21,510 nucleotides of DNA. Source: Bacteroidales bacterium (GTDB lineage: Bacteria > Bacteroidota > Bacteroidia > Bacteroidales > UBA7960). Where the stretch lies: the NCBI GenBank assembly GCA_007123065.1, contig SKSI01000028.1:1-21510 (forward strand), given 5' to 3'. The notes beneath the pieces were generated by a model. It ran no database searches. It was given only the letters and a program-made list of their open reading frames with translations, and was not told the DNA's origin. Of this stretch, positions 7,818 through 16,700 are shown piece by piece; positions within the stretch are counted from its first letter, which is position 1; each line of letters opens with the position of its first letter. Made by a program: the position numbers and the translations under genes.

Positions 7818-8633
7818 GTGATTTTGAATTTCCATAAATACCAGGGCACAGGCAACGATTTCATCATGGTTGACAATCGTTCCGGTGCATTTTATTTCAA
7901 AGGGGAGGAAAGGGATCGCGTTATTGAAAACCTGTGCAACAGACACTTTGGCATTGGTGCTGACGGTTTGATTTTACTGGAAGCATCACCGGAATATGCC
8001 TTTAAGATGGTTTATTTCAATGCAGACGGCAGAGAAGGAAGCTTTTGTGGCAACGGAAGCCGCTGTGCAGTAGCCTTCGCGAATCAGATCAAAGCCATCA
8101 GCAGCAACAGTCTGCATTTCATTGCTTTTGACGGTGCGCATCAGGCGGAAGTAATCAAGGCCCACCAAGGAAGCCATGACATACGTGTTCATTTAAATGA
8201 CACGGCACAACCTGAATATCTCTCATCAGGAATGTATTTTATCAATACAGGTTCCCCGCATCTGGTAATTTATGACGACAATATCTCTCAAATTGATGTT
8301 CCGGCAGTTGGACACCAGATCCGGAATTCACCCAAATGGAAAGAAAAAGGGGTTAATGTCAATTTTGTTGAAATCATTGATGAGCAAACAATAGCCGTCA
8401 GAACTTATGAGCGGGGTGTAGAGCGGGAAACAATGTCGTGCGGCACAGGAGTGACAGCTACAGCGCTGACCACCGGCGTATTTAAAAAAAACAATGTGCA
8501 AAATGTGTTTATTGTCCAAACAAATGGCGGTCCGCTGATGGTCTCTTTCTCTGCCCCGGATTCTGGCCCTTTTACCAACATCAGGCTCAGGGGGGCAGCT
8601 GATTATGTATTTTCAGGCAACATCAAGTTATGA
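7818..8633 (+). CDS. dapF: Diaminopimelate epimerase
   Basis: Converts LL- to meso-diaminopimelate, the cross-linking residue of peptidoglycan and precursor of lysine. At 271 residues it has the usual family length. Motifs are FHKYQGTGNDFIMVDN at the N-terminus, NRHFGIGADGLIL, the first catalytic Cys in FCGNGSRC (Cys77), NTGSPHLV (143-150), and the second catalytic Cys in ERETMSCGTG (Cys208). The start is GTG at 7818: an in-frame stop at 7812 rules out any upstream start, and the family signature begins within ten residues. It is the first gene of a tight plus-strand operon, and its stop overlaps the next start as ATGA. Confidence 0.96.
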   Translation: MILNFHKYQGTGNDFIMVDNRSGAFYFKGEERDRVIENLCNRHFGIGADGLILLEASPEYAFKMVYFNADGREGSFCGNGSRCAVAFANQIKAISSNSLHFIAFDGAHQAEVIKAHQGSHDIRVHLNDTAQPEYLSSGMYFINTGSPHLVIYDDNISQIDVPAVGHQIRNSPKWKEKGVNVNFVEIIDEQTIAVRTYERGVERETMSCGTGVTATALTTGVFKKNNVQNVFIVQTNGGPLMVSFSAPDSGPFTNIRLRGAADYVFSGNIKL

Positions 8634-9199
8634 ATTATTCAGTAAAAACCATACCCATGAAATTCTTTGAAGCCGATCGGATCATTCTCAGACCTATTGA
8701 GATTGAAGACCTGGATGTATTGTATCAGTGGGAAAACGATTCGGAAAACTGGCATACAAGCAACAATCTGAATCCACATTCCCGTTTTTTTCTTGAACAG
8801 TACATACTGAACGCCGCCAACAATATTTATGAGGACAAGCAATTGCGCCTTGTTATTGCAGATAAGCCAGGCCGGCAGATCGGCATCATTGACCTGTTTG
8901 ACTTTGACCCTCATCACAAGCGTGCTGCAGTGGGGATCATCATTGGTAAAGAACACCGCCACCAGGGATACGGCTCGGAAGCATTAAACCTGCTTACAAA
9001 GTATGCAAACAAGGTATTAAACCTTCAACAGCTTTACTGCGGCGTGGGTATAAAGAATGAGCACAGCATGAAGTTGTTTCAGAACAATGGCTTTATCGTT
9101 ACCGGCACCAGAAAATCGTGGCGACTGCACGAACAGGAGTGGCTTGATGAACATTTTTTACAATTGATTTTTGATCAGCAAGGGGAAGATGCGCAATAA
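8630..9199 (+). CDS. GNAT family N-acetyltransferase (RimJ/RimL or SpeG-like)
   Basis: A 189-residue acetyl-CoA dependent N-acetyltransferase. The N-terminal ADRIILRPIEIEDLDVLYQW is typical of the RimJ/RimL-SpeG branch, the acetyl-CoA binding motif is HRHQGYGSEA (109-118), and YCGVGIKNEHSMKLFQNNGF is the usual final motif. The acceptor could be a polyamine, a protein N-terminus or a small molecule; sequence alone does not say. The start at 8630 overlaps the dapF stop (ATGA), which suggests translational coupling. An ATG at 8657 is a possible alternative. Its 3' end overlaps the mltG start by 11 bp. I recall the dapF-GNAT-mltG order from related genomes, so a cell-envelope link is plausible but unproven. 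Confidence 0.85.
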   Translation: MNYSVKTIPMKFFEADRIILRPIEIEDLDVLYQWENDSENWHTSNNLNPHSRFFLEQYILNAANNIYEDKQLRLVIADKPGRQIGIIDLFDFDPHHKRAAVGIIIGKEHRHQGYGSEALNLLTKYANKVLNLQQLYCGVGIKNEHSMKLFQNNGFIVTGTRKSWRLHEQEWLDEHFLQLIFDQQGEDAQ

Positions 9200-10226
9200 T
9201 AAAAGGATAAAGCGACTCATAATCTGGATTTTTGTCATGATGGCCGGTGTGGCCATTGTGGCAGCGCTGTTTGTTTATTCCATCGTTTTTGCACCCAACG
9301 TGAATCAAACTACCTATTTGTACCTTCCCACCGGGAGCGATTACGAATCGGTAACACAGATACTCGTGAACGAGGATATTATATCAAACATTGGCAGTTT
9401 TGACCGGGTGGCACAAAGGAAGAATTATCCAAACAGGGTAAGGTCTGGCCGCTATTTCGTTCATGAAGGGATGTCAAATAACGCACTTGTGAATTTGCTC
9501 CGTTCAGGTGAACAGGCGCCCGTTCGGCTCACGATCACCAACATCAGGACCGTTGAAGAGTTGGCTGCCAGCCTGGCCATTCAGATTGAGCTTGATGAAA
9601 GTACAATTTATGATGTTTTATCCGATCCTGCAACCATCAGCCATACCGGGTTAAGCACGCCCGACATCAAGCTGTTGTTCATCCCGAATACGTATGAGGT
9701 CTTCTGGAACATCAGCGAAAATCAACTGATCGAACGAATGCAACGCGAATACCAGGCTTTCTGGAACGAACATCGCATGGCGCGTGCTGACGAAATGGGC
9801 ATGACTCCTGAAGAAATTGGAACTCTGGCATCCATTGTGCAAAGCGAAACCAACAAACAGGATGAAATGCCCATAATTGCCGGAGTATATGTAAACAGGC
9901 TTGCAAGAGGTATCCCCCTTCAGGCTGACCCAACCGTTGTTTATGCACTGGGGGACTTCACCATCAACAGGGTACTGAATAGCCATCTGGAAGTCGACTC
10001 TCCATACAACACCTACCGTTATGCCGGTTTGCCACCAGGGCCGATAAACCTGCCGGAGCCTGCCACGCTGGATGCCGTTTTGAATTATGAACAGCACGAC
10101 TACCTCTTCTTCTCTGCCAAAGCCGATTTCAGCGGATACCACGTATTTGCCAAAACCTACAGGGAACATTTAAGAAATGCACGGGAATACCAACAAGCAT
10201 TGAATGAACGCAGAATTTTCAGATAA
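9189..10226 (+). CDS. mltG: Endolytic peptidoglycan transglycosylase MltG (YceG-like)
   Basis: Cleaves nascent glycan strands inside the chain and so helps set glycan length. The protein has 345 residues from the ATG at 9189. A TTG 18 bp upstream is the only longer start, and the ATG has a rare purine-rich AGGGGA stretch in front of it. A single N-terminal transmembrane segment (about 8-34, LIIWIFVMMAGVAIVAALFV) anchors it in the inner membrane. A LysM-like subdomain (about 45-115) precedes the catalytic YceG domain. That domain has LASIVQSETNK, with the conserved catalytic Glu at about 220, then VYVNRLARGIPLQADPTVVY and the NTYRYAGLPPGPI loop. It ends with the family's YHVFAKTYREHLRN region. 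The next gene starts 10 bp downstream. Confidence 0.94.
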   Translation: MRNNKRIKRLIIWIFVMMAGVAIVAALFVYSIVFAPNVNQTTYLYLPTGSDYESVTQILVNEDIISNIGSFDRVAQRKNYPNRVRSGRYFVHEGMSNNALVNLLRSGEQAPVRLTITNIRTVEELAASLAIQIELDESTIYDVLSDPATISHTGLSTPDIKLLFIPNTYEVFWNISENQLIERMQREYQAFWNEHRMARADEMGMTPEEIGTLASIVQSETNKQDEMPIIAGVYVNRLARGIPLQADPTVVYALGDFTINRVLNSHLEVDSPYNTYRYAGLPPGPINLPEPATLDAVLNYEQHDYLFFSAKADFSGYHVFAKTYREHLRNAREYQQALNERRIFR

Positions 10227-10236
10227 AAATAACACA

Positions 10237-11676
10237 ATGAAGAAAATAAAATTCGGAACAGACGGATGGCGAGCCGTAATTGCCAAGGAGTTTACGGTTA
10301 CAAATGTGGCACGCATTGCTGAAGCCACGGCAAAATGGGTAATAAGCAGAACAGATCAACCCAGTGTGATGGTCGGACACGATTGCCGCTTCGGTGGAGA
10401 GCTTTTCACTGCAACAGTGATAAAAGTTCTAACCAAAAACAACGTGAAGGTATACATGGCAGATACTTTTGCAACAGCACCGATGGTCTCAATGGGGACA
10501 AAAAAGTATGGCTGTGCTGTCGGTGTTTATATCACGGCAAGTCACAACCCCCCGGAATATAACGGATATAAGCTAAAAGGCAATTATGGCGGTCCTTTAC
10601 TCGAGGTCGAAGTGCACGAACTGGAAGCATTGATCCCCGATTCAATTGATGAACAGATGCTCGATGAAACGGATCTGAATGAGATGCAAAACAGCGGCCT
10701 GCTGGTTCCTGTCGATCTGGAAGGAATGTATATCAACTACCTTGAAGAACAGTTTGACCTGTATGCCATCCGCAATTCAGACTTTAATTTCGCATTTGAT
10801 GCCATGTATGGTGCCGGACAAAGGGTGATGCAAAAATTGTTTCCGGATATCACTTTGCTGCACTGCGAACGCCAGCCACTGTTCAATGGAATCCCACCGG
10901 AACCGCTGGCCAAAAACCTTAAAGCATTCAGCCAGACCATCAGCGATAAAGGAAATATTGATTGTGGCCTGGCCGTTGACGGGGATGCAGACCGTACTGC
11001 ACTAATGGATAGCAAAGGGAATTATATCGACTCTCACCACGTGATCCTTTTGCTGATCCATTATTTGCACAATTATAAGAAAATGACAGGTAAAGTTGTT
11101 GTCGGATTTTCTTCATCAGTGAAAATCAAAAAACTATGCGAAACATACAATATTCCAATTGAGTTTGTAAAAATCGGTTTCAAGTATATTTGTGGAATTA
11201 TGCTTGAAGAAGAGGTGCTGGTCGGGGGTGAGGAATCAGGCGGCATTGCCGTGAAAGGGCAGCTACCGGAACGCGATGGCATATATAACGGGTTGGTAAT
11301 CTGGGAAGCCATGGTAAATACCGGAAAAACCCTCCAGGAACTGATTCAGGAAATATATGACATTACCGGGAGCTTTGCCTTTGAACGCTCAGACCTAAAG
11401 ATCCCTCAGCAGGAAAAAGAAAGGATCGTCAATAACTGTAAGAAAGGGCACTACAAACAGTTCGGTGATTATGTGGTTCAAAAAGTTGAAACACTTGACG
11501 GATTTAAATATTACTTTAGCGAACACCAGTGGCTGATGATCCGCCCATCAGGCACAGAACCGCTGCTCAGAACCTATGCCGAAGGCACCAACCGGGAGGA
11601 AGCCCTCGATATACTGAAGAGTGGGTATGAGACCATAATGAAAAGTGAAAAGGGAAAAGGGAAAAGTGAAAAATGA
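10237..11676 (+). CDS. Phosphoglucomutase/phosphomannomutase family phosphohexomutase
   Basis: Interconverts hexose 1- and 6-phosphates. The 479-residue frame carries all four family loops: phosphoserine TASHNP (Ser102), metal-binding DGDADR (248-253), sugar-binding GEESGG (331-336) and phosphate-binding RPSGTEPLLR (436-445). The ATG at 10237, just before KKIKFGTDGWRAV, matches where relatives start; an ORF extension to 10204 would overlap mltG and adds no family sequence. Whether the substrate is glucose-, mannose- or glucosamine-phosphate is not decidable, though position after dapF and mltG suggests an envelope or polysaccharide role. The last 12 residues (468-479, Lys/Glu/Gly/Ser only) are encoded by a tandem heptamer array that also supplies the stop codon, so the tail is probably not part of the fold. 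Confidence 0.92.
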   Translation: MKKIKFGTDGWRAVIAKEFTVTNVARIAEATAKWVISRTDQPSVMVGHDCRFGGELFTATVIKVLTKNNVKVYMADTFATAPMVSMGTKKYGCAVGVYITASHNPPEYNGYKLKGNYGGPLLEVEVHELEALIPDSIDEQMLDETDLNEMQNSGLLVPVDLEGMYINYLEEQFDLYAIRNSDFNFAFDAMYGAGQRVMQKLFPDITLLHCERQPLFNGIPPEPLAKNLKAFSQTISDKGNIDCGLAVDGDADRTALMDSKGNYIDSHHVILLLIHYLHNYKKMTGKVVVGFSSSVKIKKLCETYNIPIEFVKIGFKYICGIMLEEEVLVGGEESGGIAVKGQLPERDGIYNGLVIWEAMVNTGKTLQELIQEIYDITGSFAFERSDLKIPQQEKERIVNNCKKGHYKQFGDYVVQKVETLDGFKYYFSEHQWLMIRPSGTEPLLRTYAEGTNREEALDILKSGYETIMKSEKGKGKSEK

Positions 11677-11687
11677 AAAGTGAAAAG
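11639..11687 (+). repeat. Seven tandem copies of a TGAAAAG heptamer
   Basis: The 49 bases split exactly into seven units: TGAAAAG, TGAAAAG, GGAAAAG, GGAAAAG, TGAAAAA, TGAAAAG, TGAAAAG. The array covers the last codons of the phosphohexomutase gene, its stop (the TGA opening unit 6, 11674-11676) and the spacer up to 3 bp before the ATG of the M14 peptidase gene. Because seven is not a multiple of three, units rotate through the frame. Unit 3 begins in frame but reads GGA, avoiding an earlier stop; unit 6 begins in frame and gives TGA. Confidence 0.9.
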
Positions 11688-11689
11688 CT

Positions 11690-14320
11690 ATGCATTCTTT
11701 AAAAATGACAATTATTATCCTTCTTGCATTAATACTCTGCTTACCTGCCGCTGTCGCGGGAAATGAAACCGGAAAGCTGACCCATCCGGAAGATTTTTTT
11801 GGTTTCATGCCAGGAGCTGACAGAAAGATGTTTAAATATCAACCAATGATTGACTATCTGGACTTGCTGCAACAGGAGTCAGACATGATCACCATGATCG
11901 AAAACGGGGCATCTCCAATGGGTAAGCCGATGTATATCACGTTTGTTTCGGCTGCTGAGAACATTCAGAACCTCGAAAGACTACGCCACATCAACGAAAG
12001 GCTTGCGCTGGATGGCAATTTGCCGCAGGATACACTGGATGCCATGATTGCAGAAGGAAAAGTATTTGTACTTGTGACCCTGTCGATGCACTCAACAGAA
12101 GTGGCCCCGTCGCAGGCAGCACCTTTGATGGCATACAACCTGATCACCGGCACCGACAGCAGGCCTGAGTTTCTCGATGATGTGGTATTCATGATGGTGC
12201 CAAGTCATAATCCGGACGGTATGGACATGATCGTGTCGCACTACAACAAATACCTTGACACCCCTTATGAGGGAAGCTCTTTGCCGGGTGTTTATCATAA
12301 ATATGTAGGACATAACATCAACAGGGATTTCATAACACTGACGCAAACCGACAACCAGGCTGTAGCAGACATTTATAATCTTGACTGGTTTCCACATGTT
12401 TTGGTAGAAAAGCATCAGATGGGCAGTACCGGACCGCGCTATTTCGTACCTCCCAACCACGATCCGATCGCGCAGAACATCGATGAGTTGGTCTGGAACT
12501 GGACATGGGTCTTCGGGTCCAATATGGCGCGCGACATGACAGCCGGCGGACTAAAGGGTGTCAGTCAGCATTACCTTTTCGATGATTACTGGCCGGGATC
12601 CACCCAAACAAGTGCCTGGAAAAATGTGATCAGTCTGCTAACGGAGGCTGCCAGCGTACAACTCGCCACACCTGTGTATATTGAAGCCAATGAGCTGCGC
12701 GTATTCGGGAAAGGACTCTCTGAATACAAGAAAAGCATCAACTTTCCGGCACCCTGGCCGGGCGGATGGTGGCGCCTGGGCGATCTTGTTCAGTATGAGC
12801 TGGAATCGGTTTATAGCCTCATCAAAACAGCAGCACTTCACCGCGAAGACATTCTGACATTCAGAAATGAATTGTGCCGCAAGGAGATCAACAAAGGGAA
12901 GACAGAACCCCCGTTTTATTACGTGCTTCCTGCCATGCAACACGATGACAGCGAACTCATTGAATTGCTGTTTTTATTGGAAAAACACGGAATACAAATT
13001 TACCGGATGGATGAAGACACGGTTTTGGAAAACAAAAAAGTCCATGCAGGAGACATCATTATCCCACTTGCGCAACCATTCAGGGCCTTCATCAAAGAGG
13101 TGATGGAAAGTCAGGAATATCCTATCAGAAGATATACTCCCGGAGGGGAAATGATCAGACCCTATGATATCACCAGCTGGTCATTGCCCCTGCACAGAGG
13201 ATTGCGAAGCATCGAAGTAAACACTTACCGGCAAGCAGATGATATCCTTATATCTGCGGTAAGAGCCGAGGAGTTAATCAAAAAGCATCAAATACCTGAA
13301 GACGCAACCTGGATTGCCCTGCCATCAAACCGAAACGAAAGTTACCGGTTTGCCTTCATGGCCATGACGTCCGGCATCGATGCCAACCGCATAAGCCAGT
13401 CTCTGGAAGCAACCGGCAGCCCACTCCCCGCAGGAAGTTTTTTGATCGAAATCAACAGGAGAAACAGAAAAGAACTGGAAGCCATACTTGAAGAGATGAA
13501 GCTTTCACCGGTTTTTATAACCGAACGTCCGGATGCTTCGTTAACTCCTGTCAGACTTCCCAGAATCGCCCTATGTGAGACCAACTTCCACGATATGGAT
13601 GCCGGATGGACACGGTTTTTGTTCGACACATACGGCATTCCCTATACCGTTTTGAATCCCGCTGATTTTAAGTCGGCAGATCTTTCCGGAGATTTTGACG
13701 TGATCATCTTTCCTGACAGCGGCAAGGACCAGATCATTCAGGGACGCAGCACGCGTGGAGGAGAGGTATTTGTACCGTTTTACAACCCGGAATACATCGA
13801 AGGAATGGGCACCGAAGGCTGGCAAAACGTGCTGGCATTTATGAATAAAGGTGGTAATATTATATCCTGGGGCCGCTCCACCGAACTGTTTTTCGGTTTG
13901 ATGCAGCCCGGGAATAACGAACAGGACTTTCGTTTTCCGATCCAGGACGTTTCATCCAGACTGCAAAACAACGGATTCTATTGTCCGGGCTCTTTTATAA
14001 GCATCCACCTGAGAGAAGACCACCCGTTGACATGGGGAATGCAGAAAAAAACCGGCGTATTTCACCGAAACGCCCCGGTTTTTGCTACATCCATCCCTGC
14101 ATTCGGAATGGACAGGCGTGTAATCGGTTTATTTCCGGAAGATGACAAGATTTTGCTGAGTGGCTATGCCGAAAATGAACAACTGATTGAGCGCCATCCG
14201 GCAATTGTTTGGATGCAGCGCGGCGAAGGGCAAGCCTTGCTGTTTTCTTTTGTCCCCAATTTCAGAGGATCCACTCCGGTGACTAATAAACTGATATTCA
14301 ATGGACTTTTAATGAACTAA
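11690..14320 (+). CDS. Exported M14-family zinc metallopeptidase with DJ-1/GATase-like C-terminal domain
   Basis: An 876-residue secreted peptidase. The signal peptide covers about residues 1-24 (IIILLALILCLPAAVAG). The M14 carboxypeptidase domain shows zinc ligands MHSTEVA (His134, Glu137) and VEKHQMG (His242), the substrate-binding NINRDF (Asn211-Arg212), and the catalytic Glu in LLTEAAS (Glu319). Residues from about 620 form a class I amidotransferase/DJ-1-like domain, opening at RIALCETNF and continuing to FDVIIFPDSG. It probably acts on peptides in the periplasm or outside; the actual substrate is unknown. The ATG at 11690 lies just after the heptamer array; a second ATG at 11705 is also possible. 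It is the last gene of the dapF operon and converges on rimO 12 bp away with no obvious terminator between them. Confidence 0.88.
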   Translation: MHSLKMTIIILLALILCLPAAVAGNETGKLTHPEDFFGFMPGADRKMFKYQPMIDYLDLLQQESDMITMIENGASPMGKPMYITFVSAAENIQNLERLRHINERLALDGNLPQDTLDAMIAEGKVFVLVTLSMHSTEVAPSQAAPLMAYNLITGTDSRPEFLDDVVFMMVPSHNPDGMDMIVSHYNKYLDTPYEGSSLPGVYHKYVGHNINRDFITLTQTDNQAVADIYNLDWFPHVLVEKHQMGSTGPRYFVPPNHDPIAQNIDELVWNWTWVFGSNMARDMTAGGLKGVSQHYLFDDYWPGSTQTSAWKNVISLLTEAASVQLATPVYIEANELRVFGKGLSEYKKSINFPAPWPGGWWRLGDLVQYELESVYSLIKTAALHREDILTFRNELCRKEINKGKTEPPFYYVLPAMQHDDSELIELLFLLEKHGIQIYRMDEDTVLENKKVHAGDIIIPLAQPFRAFIKEVMESQEYPIRRYTPGGEMIRPYDITSWSLPLHRGLRSIEVNTYRQADDILISAVRAEELIKKHQIPEDATWIALPSNRNESYRFAFMAMTSGIDANRISQSLEATGSPLPAGSFLIEINRRNRKELEAILEEMKLSPVFITERPDASLTPVRLPRIALCETNFHDMDAGWTRFLFDTYGIPYTVLNPADFKSADLSGDFDVIIFPDSGKDQIIQGRSTRGGEVFVPFYNPEYIEGMGTEGWQNVLAFMNKGGNIISWGRSTELFFGLMQPGNNEQDFRFPIQDVSSRLQNNGFYCPGSFISIHLREDHPLTWGMQKKTGVFHRNAPVFATSIPAFGMDRRVIGLFPEDDKILLSGYAENEQLIERHPAIVWMQRGEGQALLFSFVPNFRGSTPVTNKLIFNGLLMN

Positions 14321-14332
14321 ATCAAACGAACA

Positions 14333-15625
14333 TCAGGTCAAAAGCTTGCCGTACAAGTCAAATTCTTCTGCTCCGGTTATCAGGACATCGGCAAACTGGC
14401 CCGGTTCCGGTCCGTTCTGAGGTGCAATCAAGACCTCATTGTCAACCTCCGGAGAGTCATATTCTGTGCGTCCGACCAGGTATTCGCCATCCTTACGGTC
14501 AATAATAACACGGAAGGTTTTTCCTACTCTGGCCTGATTAATATCAAAGGATATGCCGGCCTGCAAAGACATAATCTTTTCCTCCCGTCTGTTTTTTACT
14601 GCCGCTGTTACCGGATCACCCAACTCAAAGGCACGTGTGCCTTCTTCCGGGGAGTAGGTAAAGACGCCAAGTCTGTCGAAGCGGGTTGTTTCAACAAAAT
14701 CATACAGCTCCTGAAAAGCTTCCTCCGTTTCACCCGGATACCCAACCATCAATGTTGTGCGCAAGGCTATTCCGGGAACCAGCCGACGAACTTTTTCAAG
14801 GAAATTGATGGTCTGCTGTCTGGAGTGTCCGCGTCGCATTGAACGCAGGATATCGTCATTTATGTGTTGTAGCGGGATGTCAAGGTAATTGCAAATTTTT
14901 GGGTTGCCGGCCATCATTTCCAGTACGCTTTCCGGAAAATTGTTCGGGTAGGCATAATGCAGGCGTATCCACTCTATACCCCTGATATCAGCAAGGGCTT
15001 CCAAAAGCGCTGTCAGCATCGGTTTTTTTGACAGGTCAAAGCCATAATAGCTTAAGTCCTGTGCCACAAGCAACAGTTCTTTAACCCCTTTTCCCGCCAG
15101 CAACCTTGCTTCAGCAACCAGGTTGTTGATTGATGCTGACTGGTAAGGCCCTCTTATTATTGGAATGGCACAAAATGAGCAAGTACGGTCGCACCCCTCA
15201 GCAATTTTCAGGTAAGCATAATGATTTGGTGTTGTAAGATGCCGGTTGTGAAGGGTTTCATGGTATGGCTCGTTGAGATAAGCATAAAGATCGTGTGTGG
15301 CGGCAACGCCAAACCAGGCATCCACTTCCGGGATTTCATTTTTCAGTTCCTGCATATAGCGCTGGGAGAGGCAACCACATACAATCACCTTTTCATGTTT
15401 GCCTTCGTTCTTCAGTTGAATATATTGCAGGATGGTATCAATGCTTTCTTCCCTGGCGTCGTGGATAAATCCACAGGTGTTAATGATCACAATGTCGGCA
15501 TCACCCCTGCCCGCTTCCTGAATGGAGAATTTTCCGGGTGACAGCTGTCCGAGGATCTTTTCTGAATCAACAAGGTTTTTGGAACAACCCAGGCTGACAA
15601 CCTGGAGGGAGGTTTTTTTTGTCAT
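14333..15625 (-). CDS. rimO: Ribosomal protein S12 methylthiotransferase RimO
   Basis: A radical-SAM enzyme that adds a methylthio group to the conserved aspartate of ribosomal protein uS12. It has 430 residues from the ATG at 15625, the usual length. The longer open frame up to 15748 only overlaps ftsY and lacks family sequence. The N-terminal UPF0004 domain binds the auxiliary cluster through Cys14 (SLGCSKNLVDSE), Cys51 (INTCGF) and Cys85 (VCGCLSQRY). The radical-SAM cluster ligands are in EGCDRTCSFCAIP (Cys145, Cys149, Cys152), and a TRAM domain closes the C-terminus. IRGPYQS and the short N-terminal signature favour RimO over the tRNA enzyme MiaB. It starts 10 bp after the ftsY stop, so the two are surely co-transcribed. 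Confidence 0.95.
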   Translation of the reverse strand: MTKKTSLQVVSLGCSKNLVDSEKILGQLSPGKFSIQEAGRGDADIVIINTCGFIHDAREESIDTILQYIQLKNEGKHEKVIVCGCLSQRYMQELKNEIPEVDAWFGVAATHDLYAYLNEPYHETLHNRHLTTPNHYAYLKIAEGCDRTCSFCAIPIIRGPYQSASINNLVAEARLLAGKGVKELLLVAQDLSYYGFDLSKKPMLTALLEALADIRGIEWIRLHYAYPNNFPESVLEMMAGNPKICNYLDIPLQHINDDILRSMRRGHSRQQTINFLEKVRRLVPGIALRTTLMVGYPGETEEAFQELYDFVETTRFDRLGVFTYSPEEGTRAFELGDPVTAAVKNRREEKIMSLQAGISFDINQARVGKTFRVIIDRKDGEYLVGRTEYDSPEVDNEVLIAPQNGPEPGQFADVLITGAEEFDLYGKLLT

Positions 15626-15635
15626 TTCGGGATCT

Positions 15636-16586
15636 TTAATTAAATAGCGTCTCAACAAATGCTTCCCTGTCAAACAACTGGAGGTCGTCGATCCCCTCCC
15701 CGACGCCAATGTATTTAACGGGCGTTTTGAACTGATCGCTGACACCAATTACGACACCGCCTTTGGCGGTACCATCCAGCTTGGTGATGGCAAGGGCATT
15801 CACCTCGGTGGCCGAAGTAAACTGTTTGGCCTGTTCAAATGCATTTTGTCCGGTTGACCCGTCAAGGATCAGCAAAATCTCGTGAGGCGCTCCGGGAATA
15901 ACCTTTTGCATCACCCGTTTGATTTTTGCCAGCTCATTCATCAGATTTACCTTGTTGTGCAACCTGCCGGCAGTATCAACAATTGCTACGTCGGCATTTT
16001 CATTTTTTGCAAAAACCATAGTATCATAGGCAACGGAAGCCGGATCAGCACCCATCCCCTGCGACACAATCGGCACCTCGGCCCGTTGCGACCAAATAGT
16101 TAGCTGATCAACAGCAGCTGCCCGAAACGTGTCGGCAGCCCCAATCACAACTTTCTTCCCGGCAAGACGCATTTTATTTGCAAGCTTACCGATGGTGGTA
16201 GTTTTACCCACACCATTCACGCCAACGACCATGATAACATAGGGCCGTTCATCGCTTTCTGACAAGACACCGTGATAATCCATCGCCTTGTTTTCTGCAA
16301 GCAAGGAAACGGTCTCTTCCTTTAAAATCCGGTTTAACTCATCCGTTCCCAGGTATTTGTCTTTTGCAACCCGGGCCTCAATTCTTTCGATGATTTTAAT
16401 TGTTGTAGCCACACCAACGTCAGAGCTGATCAACACCTCCTCAAGATCGTCAAGCACATCGGCATCAACGGTAGAACGACCGGCAACCGCTCGAGAAAGC
16501 TTTGAGAAAATGGATGTGCGTGTGGCAGACAAACCCTTTTCAAGCTTCTGTTCCTTGTTTTTGGAAAAAATATCAAACAAGCCCAT
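15636..16586 (-). CDS. ftsY: Signal recognition particle receptor FtsY
   Basis: SRP receptor GTPase that brings ribosomes making membrane proteins to the translocon. The 316 residues hold an N domain (about 1-100) and a G domain with VVGVNGVGKTTTIGKL (G1), ADTFRAAAVDQL (G2), IVDTAGRLHNK (G3), AITKLDGTAKGG (G4) and IGVGEGIDDLQLF (G5). The long acidic A domain of the E. coli protein is absent, as in most Bacteroidota, so membrane contact must rely on the amphipathic N-terminus (MGLFDIFSKNK). It lies 114 bp behind the DUF4295 gene. That gap contains a small CGTGT/ACACG hairpin near 16660, but I see no convincing promoter in it. Its stop is 10 bp from rimO. Confidence 0.96.
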   Translation of the reverse strand: MGLFDIFSKNKEQKLEKGLSATRTSIFSKLSRAVAGRSTVDADVLDDLEEVLISSDVGVATTIKIIERIEARVAKDKYLGTDELNRILKEETVSLLAENKAMDYHGVLSESDERPYVIMVVGVNGVGKTTTIGKLANKMRLAGKKVVIGAADTFRAAAVDQLTIWSQRAEVPIVSQGMGADPASVAYDTMVFAKNENADVAIVDTAGRLHNKVNLMNELAKIKRVMQKVIPGAPHEILLILDGSTGQNAFEQAKQFTSATEVNALAITKLDGTAKGGVVIGVSDQFKTPVKYIGVGEGIDDLQLFDREAFVETLFN

Positions 16587-16700
16587 AAAAAAGCATGGTT
16601 AAAATAAAAACAGACCTGTATCCATTTTGCTGGAACAGATCTGAAAAGCGATCTTTCGTGTGCTTACACGTTCTGTGTGCCCACAAAAAAACAAATGGTT

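Noticed and set aside
15626..15748. N-terminal extension of rimO by 41 residues
   Set aside because: It overlaps the ftsY coding end, has no resemblance to RimO, and the ATG at 15625 gives the normal family start and length.
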